Positions 32,573-44,053 of a DNA stretch of 64,000 bases are shown here, one piece after another; position 1 is the first letter of the stretch, and the number at the start of each line of letters is the position of its first letter. The notes under the pieces are model-generated. The model was not told the origin of the DNA. It did no database searches and saw nothing but the letters and a program-made list of their open reading frames with translations. The position numbers and the translations under genes were made by a program. The DNA comes from Cylindrodendrum hubeiense (lineage: Eukaryota > Ascomycota > Sordariomycetes > Hypocreales > Nectriaceae): the NCBI GenBank assembly GCA_014621425.1, contig JAANBB010000037.1:1-64000 (forward strand). Reading direction: 5' to 3'.

Positions 32573-33562
32573 ATGACACAACTCATCTGGCTCGTGACAG
32601 CCACCACCTCCGGACTTGGCGCTGCTCTTGTCGAGGAGCTTGTTGCCAGAGGTGACAAGGTTATCGCCACAGGTAGGGCTGCGGTAACGCGGCTCGGGCA
32701 TTTGAAGTCCGACAATGTAGCTGTTATCAACCTTGACGTTACTGCGCCTCGATCTGAAATCGATGCTCAAGTGAAGGAGGCTTGGGAAGTTTGGGGGCGA
32801 ATTGACGTCCTCATGAACAATGCCGGCGTTTCGGCACCAAAGAGCATTGAGGAAGCTGAGTGAGTCATGAATCCCCTTAATATTTATCAGCAGAGTCTTA
32901 TAGGAATATACTATAGCGATGATTTCGTGACCAACATCTTCAACGTCAACGTCTTTGGCACTTTACACGTCACACAGTCCATCCTACCGTACTTTCGGGC
33001 TCAGAGAAGCGGCACCATTGCATTTACCGGTGCTGGTGTCGGATGGGGACCGCTTCCCTTCCTGTCACACTACGCCGCCTCAAAAGCCGCTCTTGATATT
33101 TTTGTTGAGGGACTTGCAAAAGAGGTCCAGCCATTCAACATCCGCTGTGTCATCTTCGAGCCCGGCGGCTTTGTATCGCAGCTGGGGATGCCTCGTGAGG
33201 GATCGGACGATGGGTTCGGAAAATACCAACCAGCAATAGCAGACTACACGCCTCTGTTCGATGATACGATGAAGGCTTTTGCTACAGACATTGGACCAAG
33301 CATCCCTGGCGACATCAACAAATTATCGCAGCGTATTGCAGATTGTGTACAGGGAAAAGGACTATTCGCTGGACAGTCATGGGCTGTACGCGTTATTCTT
33401 GGCAGCGACGCACTAGCTTTAATACAGCAAAAGTGCAGAGAGCAATTAAAGCTTGCAAATGATGGGGAGGCTATAAGCCTGAGTACGGATCGGGATGGGC
33501 ATAGCCATATAGCTAGTCAGGGGATGTTACGATTCACATCAATACTGGAAAACGGCATCTAG
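32573..33562 (+). CDS. Short-chain dehydrogenase/reductase (SDR), atypical motifs
   Basis: Two exons, 32573-32859 and 32917-33562, giving 310 aa. The N-terminal cofactor motif reads VTATTSGLG, so Ala takes the place of the first Gly of TGxxxGxG. NNAG is intact (MNNAGVSAP). The catalytic YxxxK is HYAASKAA. By spacing (13 residues before the Tyr), the usual catalytic Ser is Ala in TGAGVGWG. Classical SDRs oxidise or reduce alcohols and ketones with NAD(P)(H). With these two replacements the enzyme may be slow, use another residue, or act in binding. It is divergent from the C2HC/Zn2Cys6 regulator. Confidence 0.87.
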
Positions 33563-33866
33563 AATTATTCGGATAACCGTCATATTCACAACTAGCAATC
33601 AATAATAGCTGGCATAATCACATGAAAGACTAGTAGATGTGGAAGATATGTTTGAGTCCCGAGGACGCAAGTGGACATAGCTATCTAGGGCCCAGCAGTT
33701 TGACCCAATGCTTCTCATTAAACAAATCCAGTATCAGGACCGTATGTTCTAAAGACACCTTCTCGTTATAACGAAAGAATGATCTTAATTCGTATCACAC
33801 CTGATTACATAGCATACGAGGTTGGTACAGCCGTCTTGATGCCCTATTGTGGTTTGGAGATAACAA
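33563..33866. other. short convergent intergenic gap
   Basis: About 300 bp between the SDR and RGS 3' ends. Nothing recognised. Confidence 0.6.
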
Positions 33867-35481
33867 TCAATGCACCCCTGCTTGCGAAAGTTGATATTCG
33901 TATTTTGAATTGTGGAGGAATTTCGGCACAGAGTCCTTTGATATGTTAATCAGTAGCTGCAAATCAGGAGGCAGGAGATTGGAACTAACACTAGCAACAA
34001 GTTTGAAAACAGCCTGCTGTGCATCCTCGAAGAGTGATTTGACTGCCTGAAGCGTCTCTGCTATGATGATGTCCTGGGCTACGGCCTCGGTCATCCGACT
34101 TGCGAGACTTTTTCGAAGCTGGTGATCAATGTTAAGTTCCCGTGGTGAACCAGGAGCCAGAAAAGCGTTGTAGATTCCATATGATTGAGCTAATAGCTCC
34201 TTGGCCTTGTCAACCGAATCATCGGCCATGTCCATTTGCAGTGTGCGAACAGCAGCTTCGCAAAGTCGGATATACTCATCAACTTCTTGGTAGAAGGCTA
34301 AGTTTTCTTCGCAGTGTGTCTCGCGTAAGTTCTCTCGGAATAGGAGGCGTAGAGTCGGGTCATCCAGGATCTTCTCAAGCCTCTGTGTATTAGAGTCCTT
34401 CGAGCTGTGGCGCCGAGTGATTTCCTCGCTGCCGTCTTGGGAGGTGGCACGACTCAAGGTATTGCTACCAAGGATGTCTTTACCATGCTGGGTGAGGACA
34501 TATATTGCTGTCTTGGTTGGCTGAAAGACTTCGTGTTTTGGATACTGAGATGCACAGGCTCGGTCCCGAGCAGCTGGCTCCACCAGGTCGTGCTTGACGA
34601 AGAGAGATGCAATCTCAACAGCTTCTTGCTGATCAATAATAGTAGCATAGTCCATAAGCCAATCGGAGCCAGCCTTGCCAGTAAAGGTATCATGGTACAA
34701 TTGTCCATTGATCTTCCGCTTACTAGACATCTTGACACCAATTGCAGCCTTCTGGTCATAAGGCGATAATTCAGGAGATGACATCGGGGAGCTATTTCTT
34801 CGCATCTGTGCTCCGCTAAATCGACAAAAGATAACTTCAACAGTGCCTCGATCCAAGAAGATCTTGTCTGTCTCTGGGTCTCTCTCTAGAGTGATGAGTT
34901 GGGTCGAGAAAAGGTTGGTCAAATCGAGGATCTGATTCTGTTGAACTCCATTCCTCGCACAGAATCTGTCAAGAACGGTAATACCTTTTGGCGTAAGTTG
35001 CCATACGGATCCTCTGGAGGTAAAGGTCTGTTCATGCTTGCCGTCGGCCGATTCTATAAAGCGGGCGTCGAGAAACCGCTGGCAGAGGGCAGTCCCCATC
35101 TCTTTCGTCATGGAAAAAGTTGTTGTAGAGGTAGTAGTAATGATGCGTGTCGGATCTTCATAATTCGGTATAGTATTTGACTGCGAGAACTTGAGAGAGC
35201 CGAGATTATGTATGGCATCTTCGGAGAGAAATGCGTAGTCGACTTTGCTGAACAGGATTCGGTGGGCTGACAATGGCATCAGACTGACAATGAGAGTGGA
35301 GAAGATATCCTTTAGATCCTAGTGATTCCTTGTATCAGTAATTGCTCCGATGAAGATGATATAGTGACTGTGCAGCCAGGGACCAATAATCTAAGGTCAA
35401 GCCTACCTTTGAGTATGGTCGATCGTCACCGGTTAACCGTAACAAACGGGACGTGGTTTGATTCGTTCTGTTCTTCAGCAT
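33867..35481 (-). CDS. RGS and DEP domain protein, FlbA/Sst2-like
   Basis: Three exons on the minus strand: 35481-35407, 35318-33990 and 33935-33867. They sum to 1473 nt, giving 490 aa. Exon 1 (starting MLKNRTNQTTSRLLRL) is short, and joining it to DLKDIFSTLIVSL restores the usual FlbA-like N-terminus. A fungal DEP-like region follows (NLGSLKFSQS, FSMTKEM, ARFIES). A second DEP domain is near GKAGSDWLMDYATIID. The RGS domain is near residues 315-480 (LRLLFRENLRETHCEENLAF ... DSVPKFL). FlbA-type proteins accelerate GTP hydrolysis on a G-alpha subunit and switch growth to conidiation. At 490 aa it is shorter than the roughly 700 aa I recall for Aspergillus FlbA, so it may be a paralogue. The last intron (54 nt) has no stop and can be missed. 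Confidence 0.87.
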
Positions 35482-37814
35482 CGTGAAAGAAAGATAGATG
35501 GAGATGGCCACCGGATGCGTTAGGGGAGTAAAAGGGGAAATGGCTCAATCGCTGAGCTGGAGTTGCACAGGAAGAGGGTCATTTATGATGGAATCATGGT
35601 CGTGTGGTGTGTGGCTTACAAAAAGCATTTACAGCGCGTGGATGAAACTCGCCACAGCGCAAAAAGCAAGAAGCCCCCGATGCGCCATTCCGGGTTTAAA
35701 CACCGGGTTGGGGTGGGGTAACACAGGGGAGGGTCTACCAAGACATCAAGGAGATGGTTGGAAGATGGTAAGACCTACACGAGGGCAAATAGCTCGGTTG
35801 GTGAGTGTTCCGGTGGGTGGAGTGACAAAAGAGGAACCCTTGCCTCGCCATTAAACAATAATTCTAAGCTCGGACACGGGATGCATACGGAATCGGATTA
35901 GAGCAAGCCTCACGGGGAGACGGATGCAAGTAAGCTAGTCGAGCTCGAAAGCAAATGCGTCATGAACGGAATCATTTCTCCACCCGAGCATTCAATTCTT
36001 TATCCATTGCCTGGAAGTGGAGGACGCTAACAATTCTGCCCAAGACTTCCTGCTTTCCGCACTGGAGCTCTTTCGGCCCCGCTTGGAAAGTGGCGTTTGA
36101 ACCATGTCGGCCAAATCTTCATTAGCTGTCACTGCTAGCTCTAAAAGGCAAAGATGCTCGTAAGCTGGGGGTTTAAATGGGGATTTGTCGACAAGTCGAA
36201 ACAAGAATGCGTCTGGGATACTCTCGTCTGGCTCAGCTTCCCGCTCCCCCTTACCACCACGTTGTAGCGTTGCGCTTCCATGCGAATACCATGTTGCACC
36301 CCAGGGAGGTTCCAGGGCCCCTGTCAGCACTAACTCTGCCCTTCTCTCCAGAATTGGTTAACCCTTTCGCTTCGTCGCTTTGTCGCTTCTCCAACGGGTC
36401 AAATTGCTTCTTTCCCAGGGGCTACCCACCGGAATTGTCTCACATCCACGCATCGGATTGTTCCCCCTTTCCTTTCGGGATTCGAAAGAATTCCCATCCT
36501 AGTCTTCCTCTCCTCTCCTTATTCATTCCCTCCACATGGCCCCTCCCCATGACCCCTCCCCATCATTCTATCCGTGTTTGGTCAGATTTGTCACCATGAT
36601 TGCGGCGAGCCTTGTCACACGACCCTCTCTGCTGCGTATTCTGCCTAGCCCGATGCATCCTGCAAGTGCAAGTTGCAACCTATCTGAGGTTGGCACTACT
36701 GCATATGTGTACGTATCCCCCTTATGGGTTGCCAATGATGCCGTCCGTTGGAGCAGTACGCCCCCACCACCCTGTCACGTCATGGTTGTCGAGCATAAAA
36801 ATGACGTATCACAGCCATGCAGCACCATGTGTCGCAATCATAAAATGCAGACTCGGGATGCACTTGATATGTACTCTAATCTCATCATGGGTTAATTTCG
36901 TTGGTCGTGACTTGAAGTCATTGAGTGGCTGAAATGTGGGGAGACTTATTGAAGCTGTAATTATGTACCTCGGGTTGTCGCTGTAATTAACTTTTTAGTG
37001 CCGGTAATAAGTTGATTGTAGGAAGCACTTTAACGTGATGGCAGATTCGATACAAGCCTCCAACTTACGCTTCTTAACTCGCCCTCAGCACCATGACCGA
37101 GGTGTCATCACGTACTTCAATTCATATACACTTACTTAGAACGGATCCACGGATCCACATTCCATGAGCCGGCTGTCGCCAACAGGAACTACAGCTGCTT
37201 CATCATCGTTGGTGATCTAGATACCTCAATCTATCCCGGGCTACCGGATAGCAGTATAATATTTAAGATCGTGGCTGGATACGAGAGATGACTGCCAAAT
37301 AGGGCTTTCATATTCTGCTAAATCCGCGATTTAGAGACCGCTTGATGTTCTTCCTGTTGTACGTCATCTTGGGTGCAAAAGGCAATTTGATCCAGTCATC
37401 AGTGGGCGGGTAGCTGAGTGTTAAGAAGAGAGGGAGGTCCTGAGAAGAGTCGGGAAGGTCACAAGAGCCTCGGTATGGGAATTAACTCTTGAATGAAAGG
37501 GGGGGGAAAGAGATCAACTCAACTGAGATCTAACCCTTCTGACACCCTTACGCTCCCTGGAAGCTCTGCGGCGGCCATTGAAGTATCAATATCTCATTTG
37601 CTGTGCTGCTTAATTCAAGATTTTCATATAAATGACTCTATGGAAAATGCGCAATCTAACTTAGAAATGCACATCTTGTGTATATTCAACCTTCCCGACA
37701 TCCTTTCCTTGACCAAAAAGTCCTTTTTCCTCAGCGCCAAGGGAGCATAAATTAGGTGATTTGTTCTGATACCATAGGCCTTACGGAGCATTCGATTAAA
37801 ATAAAAAAGAACAC
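35482..37814. other. Long upstream region of the RGS gene (2.3 kb), no gene seen
   Basis: It is pyrimidine-rich around 36400-36600, with a duplicated STRE-like motif (listed next). There are several meaningless frames of 60-140 codons. Long 5' regions are common for developmental regulators. The right-hand end is the 3' flank of the next SDR. Confidence 0.5.
36540..36565. repeat. 13-bp tandem CCCCTCCCCATGA, two units, STRE-like
   Basis: CCCCTCCCCATGA followed by CCCCTCCCCATCA. Each unit contains CCCCT, the reverse complement of the AGGGG stress-response core. It is about 1.1 kb upstream of the RGS start. Confidence 0.5.
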
Positions 37815-39002
37815 TCAGAAATACATCTTTACTTGTTCTTCTGACCATTCCCAGTACTGTTGCCCAATTTTAGGATCTGCAAGATCCTTGCGGACTGGAT
37901 CGACTTTCCCAAACGGAGAAACTAGATAGGACGTAAATACTTCAGAGCCGTAAAGAGAGGGGGGAGATAGAAGACATACCCCAGCCACCATTATTCTTGT
38001 CCGTAATATTATCGGACAGACCTGCAAATAGCTCTGTATAGGCCCCATTTTTAGGGTGATGAGCTAGGAGTTTCTGTCAATGTTGTCAGCGTGTGTGTAC
38101 TAGTAGCCGTCTTCAATTACATACAAACGCGGCAAGCTGTAATTTCGGCATGCTTTGCTGCAGGTTTGTCACAAAATTGCCAGGATTCAGTGACTGAAAA
38201 AAGCATTAGCCAGAAACAAACAGACAAAACGAGACTTTTTTTTATCTCGGGGATGAATGGATAACAAACAAGGCTAATAATGTTGTTACCAGAATTCCTC
38301 CTGGCAAATTCGGAGGAATGCAGGACGTTACCTGCCTTGCTTCGCCCATATTTAGTCCATATCCCCTCTTCCTTGTGGTAGTCCATATTTGAGAAGTCGA
38401 CGGCGGGGATCGGAGCGCTATCTGCTGCGCTCGATGACACCCAAATTACTCGGACAGAGTTCTTAGGTGCAACTTGAGCTGCAGAGACTAGAGCAGGCTG
38501 AAGGAAGTGCGTAAAGAGAAAATGGCCAAGGTTGTTAACGCCGAGCTGGAGTTCGTATCCCTGCACCGTCTTGGAGCCCTGAGGGGGTACCATGACACCT
38601 GCGTTGTTCCACAAAACATCGAGGCGACTCTCCTTTGCTAGAAATTCTTCTGCTGATTGCTTGATTGTGGTGAGATCATCTAGCATAAGGCGAAGGAAAA
38701 TGAGTTTGCCAGATGAATTCGGATGAGCCTTCTCAATCTCCTTGAGGATCTCATTGGTCTTTACTTCGGATCGTGCAGCGACATAGACCTTGGCGTGATG
38801 TTGATAGAGGATTGAGACAAGTTCCTTGCCTAATCCACCAGAGCCGCCGGTGACAAGAAACACCTGCCCAAGCTAATCAGTAGGATGCACAAGCTATCAT
38901 GGGGGCTGGAATGACTACCTTGCCCTGTTGATTCGGCAGGTTCTTTTCTGTCAAGGTTGGTTTGTTTGGGATGATGCTGCTTGATCGAAAGTTGCTGAAC
39001 AT
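37815..39002 (-). CDS. SDR family oxidoreductase (WW-domain-oxidoreductase/retinol-dehydrogenase-like)
   Basis: Five exons on the minus strand: 39002-38919, 38863-38270, 38193-38125, 38073-37980 and 37921-37815. They sum to 948 nt, giving 315 aa. The cofactor motif is LVTGGSGGLGKEL. NNAG is present in WNNAGVMVP, the Ser is in VIWVSSSAAD, and the catalytic YxxxK is TKYGRSKAG. The C-terminal part (SLNPGNFVTNL ... KIGQQYWEWSEEQV) is typical of fungal extended WWOX-like SDRs. It should be an active NADP(H)-dependent enzyme acting on a lipophilic alcohol or ketone. Two GCGGCCGC palindromes lie 210-250 bp upstream. Confidence 0.9.
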
Positions 39003-39528
39003 GGTGATGGTGCTCGGTACTGTTACTGGCGAACTGATCGAAGTGGATAAGAATGGAGGACAACGGTGCAAGGTGAATGAAAAGGACTGAGGAGAAGATG
39101 CATCAGGCCATTACTCGAAGGTAAATTCATCAAGCTTTATACGTGTGTCGCTTATTAGATGTGGATGCGGTGGTGGTACTGCGAGGGGGAATTTCGGCTT
39201 CAGCGAGTTGATGCGGCCGCATTCCCATTTGGCGATGAGGAGTGCGGCCGCATTTTCCGCATCTGCAGATGCGACACAGGGTATGGTTGGCATCTGACAG
39301 CACTAGCAAGGGTGTGACAATCAGCACCCCGGCGCAGTGACGACACTTGTCACTTTTTTGCCATTGCCTCACTCCACCACCACGCATCTGCCCGCCGTGG
39401 GTGTCAATGTTGGGTTGTAGTAATTGCAGTAAGCGAGGCACGTGGCCGAATAGTAAAACCAATAACTGGCAGTCGCCTTGTCTAATTTTCCGGTGCAGAA
39501 TCCTATATGGTGACGCCATCAAATCAAG
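39003..39528. other. SDR promoter region with palindromic sites
   Basis: 526 bp between the SDR start and the 3' end of the Zn2Cys6 gene. It holds the paired TGCGGCCGCATT sites. No gene seen. Confidence 0.6.
39211..39254. promoter_or_regulatory. Paired TGCGGCCGCATT palindromic sites
   Basis: ATGCGGCCGCATT at 39211-39223 and TGCGGCCGCATT at 39243-39254, 31 bp apart. The first has the 12-bp perfect palindrome ATGCGGCCGCAT. CGGCCG is a zero-spaced inverted CGG pair. The same ATGCGGCCGC recurs at 41596 in the Zn2Cys6 promoter. Confidence 0.5.
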
Positions 39529-41528
39529 TCAGGTATTCATCGCGCTCGACGTGTTTGAGTCGGCCCCCTGCGCAAGCTGGGCATCGTAAAACAATGTCAT
39601 CTCGACATAGGTTTTACCAAGGCTCCATCTTGTTCCCAGAGTTTCCAAGGCCTGGTCTAAATTCTTGACGCTAGGCCGGTAGATATCGGCTCCGCTCTCT
39701 CCAAGCAGCCAACGAAAGGAGACTGTTGCAGAATATATCGAATCAAGGATGAATGGACATATTTGCCTCAGCAAACGATCATCTACGCCGTTTATTGTGC
39801 AAATTTCTGTTGCAAGCTCATGAACTTCGTCGCTGGCTTCCTGAACTTGTGCCATTGACTTGGTCTGCAGTGTGAGTTCGTAGGGGTCCTTCGCGCTGGA
39901 GGAGGTCGCATAACCCGCACTCAATGTGAGCTTTTCTGGGCATGTTAACAAGTCGAGGAGTACAAAGACTGCAGAGTGCGCCAGACAGCGTGGTCCAAGA
40001 AGAGAAATGAAGCAAGCCTCATGGTGCTCTTGGACTTCACTGCTCATCATGTTGCCAAAGCTAGTAAGCTCCTCCGTAAGCAACACACACTCTGCAACCC
40101 TCGCCCGGGCTTCTGAGCGTTGATTCCTTGCACATGATATCGCACGGCCGACATAAATAGCTGCCTGGCAGAGACGAGCGTAATGGGATTGAGGAACTTC
40201 GTAATTGGTGGACACAGCGTGGCTAATGGCGCTGGAAAGGTCACCCGCGTCCTAGGATAATGTTTAGTAAACGATCAGTCATAGTTATGGCGAGTTGAAA
40301 TAGGAAAGAAACATGCAAGGCATGGAAACGGGACGCCGCACCCAAGCATAATCATCAGCTGGTAGTTTACCATCAGCTGGAGGGTCTGGAAACAGACAAG
40401 GCCTCCTGCCCCCCAAGGAGACAAGCCTATCAAGGATAAATATTGCCCACCACACTCTCCTCCTCTCCTCGGCTTCCGTCCAAGTAGTCTAGTTCAAATG
40501 GTTAGAAGAATTGCTCGTATTAGGCAGGGGAGAATGGTGGCGCGAGATAGTTTGGCAGTTTGAGTTACCACACTTACTACTTTACTTGTGGAGATCACAT
40601 TTCCGCCACAAGAAACCCCCAGGATCTCAGCATACCGAGCGCACGCTGCGATTGTCAACCAAGCCGCAGGATATATAGAATGACAATATTCGTAAAGTGC
40701 AACAAGAATCATGGCCTGGAGGTAGACCAGTGACACACCGCCATGAGACTGAAGGCTGTTGAGAAAATCCTTGGCACTTGAATACAAAGTATTGTCGGCG
40801 GGCTCTTGTATCTCAGAAGTGATCAACTTCATTGCAAGGAACATCATAGCAAGGTCAGGGCCCCCGTTTTGCAGGGGCAATCCGAGATCCATTCGTTTCT
40901 TAGACACGAAGGGCATCCACGAGTGCACGGTGTTGAAGTAATCTCGTGATGCATCAATAATGGCATTCCCATCAGTCAGGGCGGCAAGAACATCCTAATT
41001 CAAGTCAGTGTGATCCTATACATGCATATATGCGCCGTCTGCTCATATGTGAGTATTAACTAGACCTACCGTCGGAATGGCAAGCTTTGGCACCGGGAGC
41101 GGGAGCCTAGCCGAGACGAAGTAGTCGATATCAAGAAACATAGCCGCAGGGAACTTATCTGGGTGCGTCTCATTTTCATATCGATTAGGGTATTTTGGCC
41201 AAGATTGAGAGGGGAGGCTTGATGTTCCGAACGATGAGCCACTCGTGGACTGTGTCACCGCAGGGCTGGCAACCAAGCGGTTCTCAAGCTCGTCTAGCCT
41301 CGCCCGCAAAGCGCCCAATTCAGCCGTCGTTGCAGGAAGATCCGGGGCATTGTATTCGCAGGTGCGATGCGTACGCCGACAGAGACTGCACTGAGGGAGA
41401 ACCTTGTCGCAACGTCGCTTGTGCCTCCTGCAAGCTCCACAAGCTTGATCGCTTCGCATACCTATGGTTGCACCGGGACTTGTCTCCATATCCTGGTACA
41501 GCAGACCATGTGCCACGGGAGAGGCCAA
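39529..41528 (-). CDS. Zn2Cys6 transcription factor (fungal-specific TF domain)
   Basis: Exons on the minus strand: 41528-41070, 40994-40578, 40488-40330 and 40251-39529 (585 aa; the third donor, GTTTCC, is the least certain). The binuclear cluster CGACRRHKRRC ... CEYN at residues about 30-58 has canonical spacing C-x2-C-x6-C-x6-C-x2-C-x6-C. A short Leu-rich dimerisation helix follows (LGALRARLDELENRL). The middle-homology region includes FNTVHSWMPF and WTEAEERRRVWWAIFILDR, a well-known signature of the fungal-specific domain (PF04082 type). It is probably nuclear. It is divergent from another Zn2Cys6 gene, a common arrangement in gene clusters. Confidence 0.9.
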
Positions 41529-41984
41529 AGCGGCATTAGCGGATCCGAAACGGTTGTTAAATCTACTATTTAAGGCGCTGGTAGGAGAGCGGGAAATGCG
41601 GCCGCGACATCGCTAGTGCAGATAGCAGTGCCACTCTTCGTATGCATCTGACCAACTTTTGCAAGGCCTGAGGAGCGGATACTAAGATAAAGGTCATGTG
41701 CCACCTTCCTATTGAGTCTTAGATCGATGACTTGTGTTGGATTGAGGCTGATTTACATAATCCTCTGGTATACCGATATTCTGACCTTAGTCAGACGGGG
41801 TGAGATTGACTCGATAACCCCTCTTGAGGAAAAGGGTGGCTACGTGCGTCCTAGATCAAATGCGATCATTACTACATAGTGGATTCTGGACCCACACTCA
41901 CTCAACTGAACCCTTATCCGATATCAGAATATGAGGGAGTCTTCTTCACGATGGTGACGCTTCTGGATCGACATATCTACCGCC
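41529..41984. other. Divergent promoter between two Zn2Cys6 genes
   Basis: 456 bp. It holds ATGCGGCCGC at 41596. No gene seen. Confidence 0.6.
41596..41605. promoter_or_regulatory. ATGCGGCCGC site
   Basis: The third copy of the palindrome seen twice upstream of the SDR at 39.0 kb. It is 68 bp upstream of the minus-strand Zn2Cys6 start. Confidence 0.4.
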
Positions 41985-43551
41985 ATGGTCAACGTCCCTG
42001 GTAGAAGCAGAGGCTGCGCGACGTGTCGAAAGCGCAAAGTCAAGGTACGATACCACTGGCCAGGCGTCATCTTCAGCCGTTAACGACCTCGTCCGCCCGC
42101 AGTGCGACGAGCTCCTCCCAGAATGTCGACGATGCCTCAACATGGGACTGTGTTGCCCCGGCGCGAGGGCTGAGGCGTTTTTTGTGCACGCCATTTCGGG
42201 TTCTTCGTCGCGTCGTCCACTGGAAAACGCGACTCCCAATCTCGTTCCATCCCTGCGATTGCCGGGACCGCAGCCGTCCCGTGCTAGTGCCTTTGATCAG
42301 CTTTTTGTTTCTCGCTTTATTGACTCCTTCTTCGGGCCCATGAAGCCACCACCGTTGCCGGTTGCCCCATCCAAAATATGGCTTCATGAGCTTCCCGTGT
42401 TTCTGGCTTCTCCAGGGCCAGCTCTAGCCAAGCACGCCATTCGAGCAGCATCCATGTTCAGCTATGGCAGTGTGGTGAATGATGTTCCCATACAAATAGA
42501 AGCACGCAACTGGTATAACAAGGCACTCCAGGATGTCCGGCGGCTCCTTTCATGTGGTAACATCACTTTTGCTGAGAGCGCTGTTTGTGCCACTGTCATG
42601 CTTATCCATTTTGAAACATGGGCTGGCACAAACCAGGTGGCATGGCTCCAGCATGTCAAGGGAGCGGCAATATTGATTGAAGTCGGAGGGCCGAATCGTT
42701 GTCGTGATGGATTCATGCATCAGATCTTCAGGCACGTACGTTTGCAAACGGTACGTTCGTTCCATTTACCGCCCTCACGAAATCCCAATTAACGCAGGGG
42801 TTGGTGAGATTAGTTTATTGCCGCCATGGCCATGAACGAGGTTTCTGCTTTCGCATCACAAGACTGGATGACGATTCCGTTTGAAGTCTGTCCCAAATCG
42901 ATATTCGATCAACTGGTCGATATCCTCTTTGCTGTTCAAAGATGCCTTTCGGTCGCGAATAAGGCGATTGGATCTACGGGCGACAGCGCTCGTGATCTGA
43001 TGACCGAGATTGACATATCTATCCAAGACGCAATATTCCAAATAACCCAGTGGCGCTTGGGATGTATATCCTCAAGAGTCTTTGGAGAAGTTATACCGAC
43101 CCAGACATCAGGCTTAGAAACAAATGAGGATTGGCCGTGCGACCCGAAGGAACCGCAGCCTCCCTTTGCAAATGTTCCAGCAGCAGCCTTGTGTTCCCTC
43201 TATGATGCAGCCAACATCATTATCCTTCGCCTATTGCATCTCGTTTCTCCCTCGGCTGCTTCACATGGCGTGCATGTTCGTCGGCATGCGCAATCCATTT
43301 TATCCGCCAACGATTTTATCGATGCGGCATCTGGACCTACACCGGATCGTGGGTCCATCATGATAATCTTGCAGCTGAAGATTGTCAGCCTGTGGAGTCT
43401 TTCTTCGCAGCAAAGAGAAGCGGCTGCCAGCATACTACAGGGGAATAAGTTTCTAGGTGGAGGATTGTCTGGTCTTTCAGCCACCTCCCAAGAGTCGGAG
43501 TACTTTGCCGGCGTAGCGGCCTACATCCTAGAGCACTATCCTGGCGAATGA
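41985..43551 (+). CDS. Zn2Cys6 transcription factor, second, divergent
   Basis: Three exons: 41985-42044, 42103-42750 and 42814-43551. They sum to 1446 nt, giving 481 aa. The first intron splits the zinc cluster between GCATCRKRKVK and CDELLPECRRCLNMGLCC. Only the spliced form gives all six Cys. The rest is the fungal TF 2-type region: AFDQLFVSRFIDSF, ESAVCATVMLIHFETW, LQHVKGAA, SQDWMTIPFE and a C-terminal helical part. The exon-2 donor at 42751 is chosen over an earlier GTACGT because it keeps FRHVRLQT before FIAAMAM. This class often regulates secondary metabolism or nutrient use. Confidence 0.87.
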
Positions 43552-44053
43552 AGATGCGGCTCATTCCCATTCGTCCTTCTAGACGAGCCTAAAGTACCAG
43601 CCGTGCCATATCACCTGAATCTGATGACCGAAATATCGAAAAACGCTTTGTGTTGAGCTCCTGGCAGCATGCGAGGCCCATTGCCACGCAAATGTCTTAC
43701 GTACCCTGCAGTCAACACACAAGCGGTCGGCAAATGAGGCGCACTGAAAGCGAGGAACAGGCTGCTGACGAAGATGCACCAGCCCAGAAGCTAAACCGGA
43801 AGCTGTTAGCTTTGCGAGTTAGCGCTTCGGCTTGGCATGAGGCTTCACCATGACCCATTCAGGTTCAGTCTGCGGCGTAAGACGCGGAGCAAAATGAGTC
43901 GCCGTGTGCATGTTGTGAGGAATAAAATGATGCTGCCTGGTAGTGCAAAAGTAAATATGGGCTGCTGTGCCCAAGTATTTAATTCCTGGTGCGGGCACTC
44001 GCATTGAATTACTCGTGGAATATCTCTTTAGCACGCTCAACTCGCCCGTCACC
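43552..44053. other. intergenic, 5' region of the FAD monooxygenase
   Basis: About 500 bp with no gene recognised. Confidence 0.55.

Noticed and set aside
35498..36932. Several frames of 60-140 codons upstream of the RGS gene
   Set aside because: They overlap each other in different frames and strands, have low-complexity or Pro/Ser-rich content and no splice-linked partners, so they look like chance frames in GC-rich promoter DNA.
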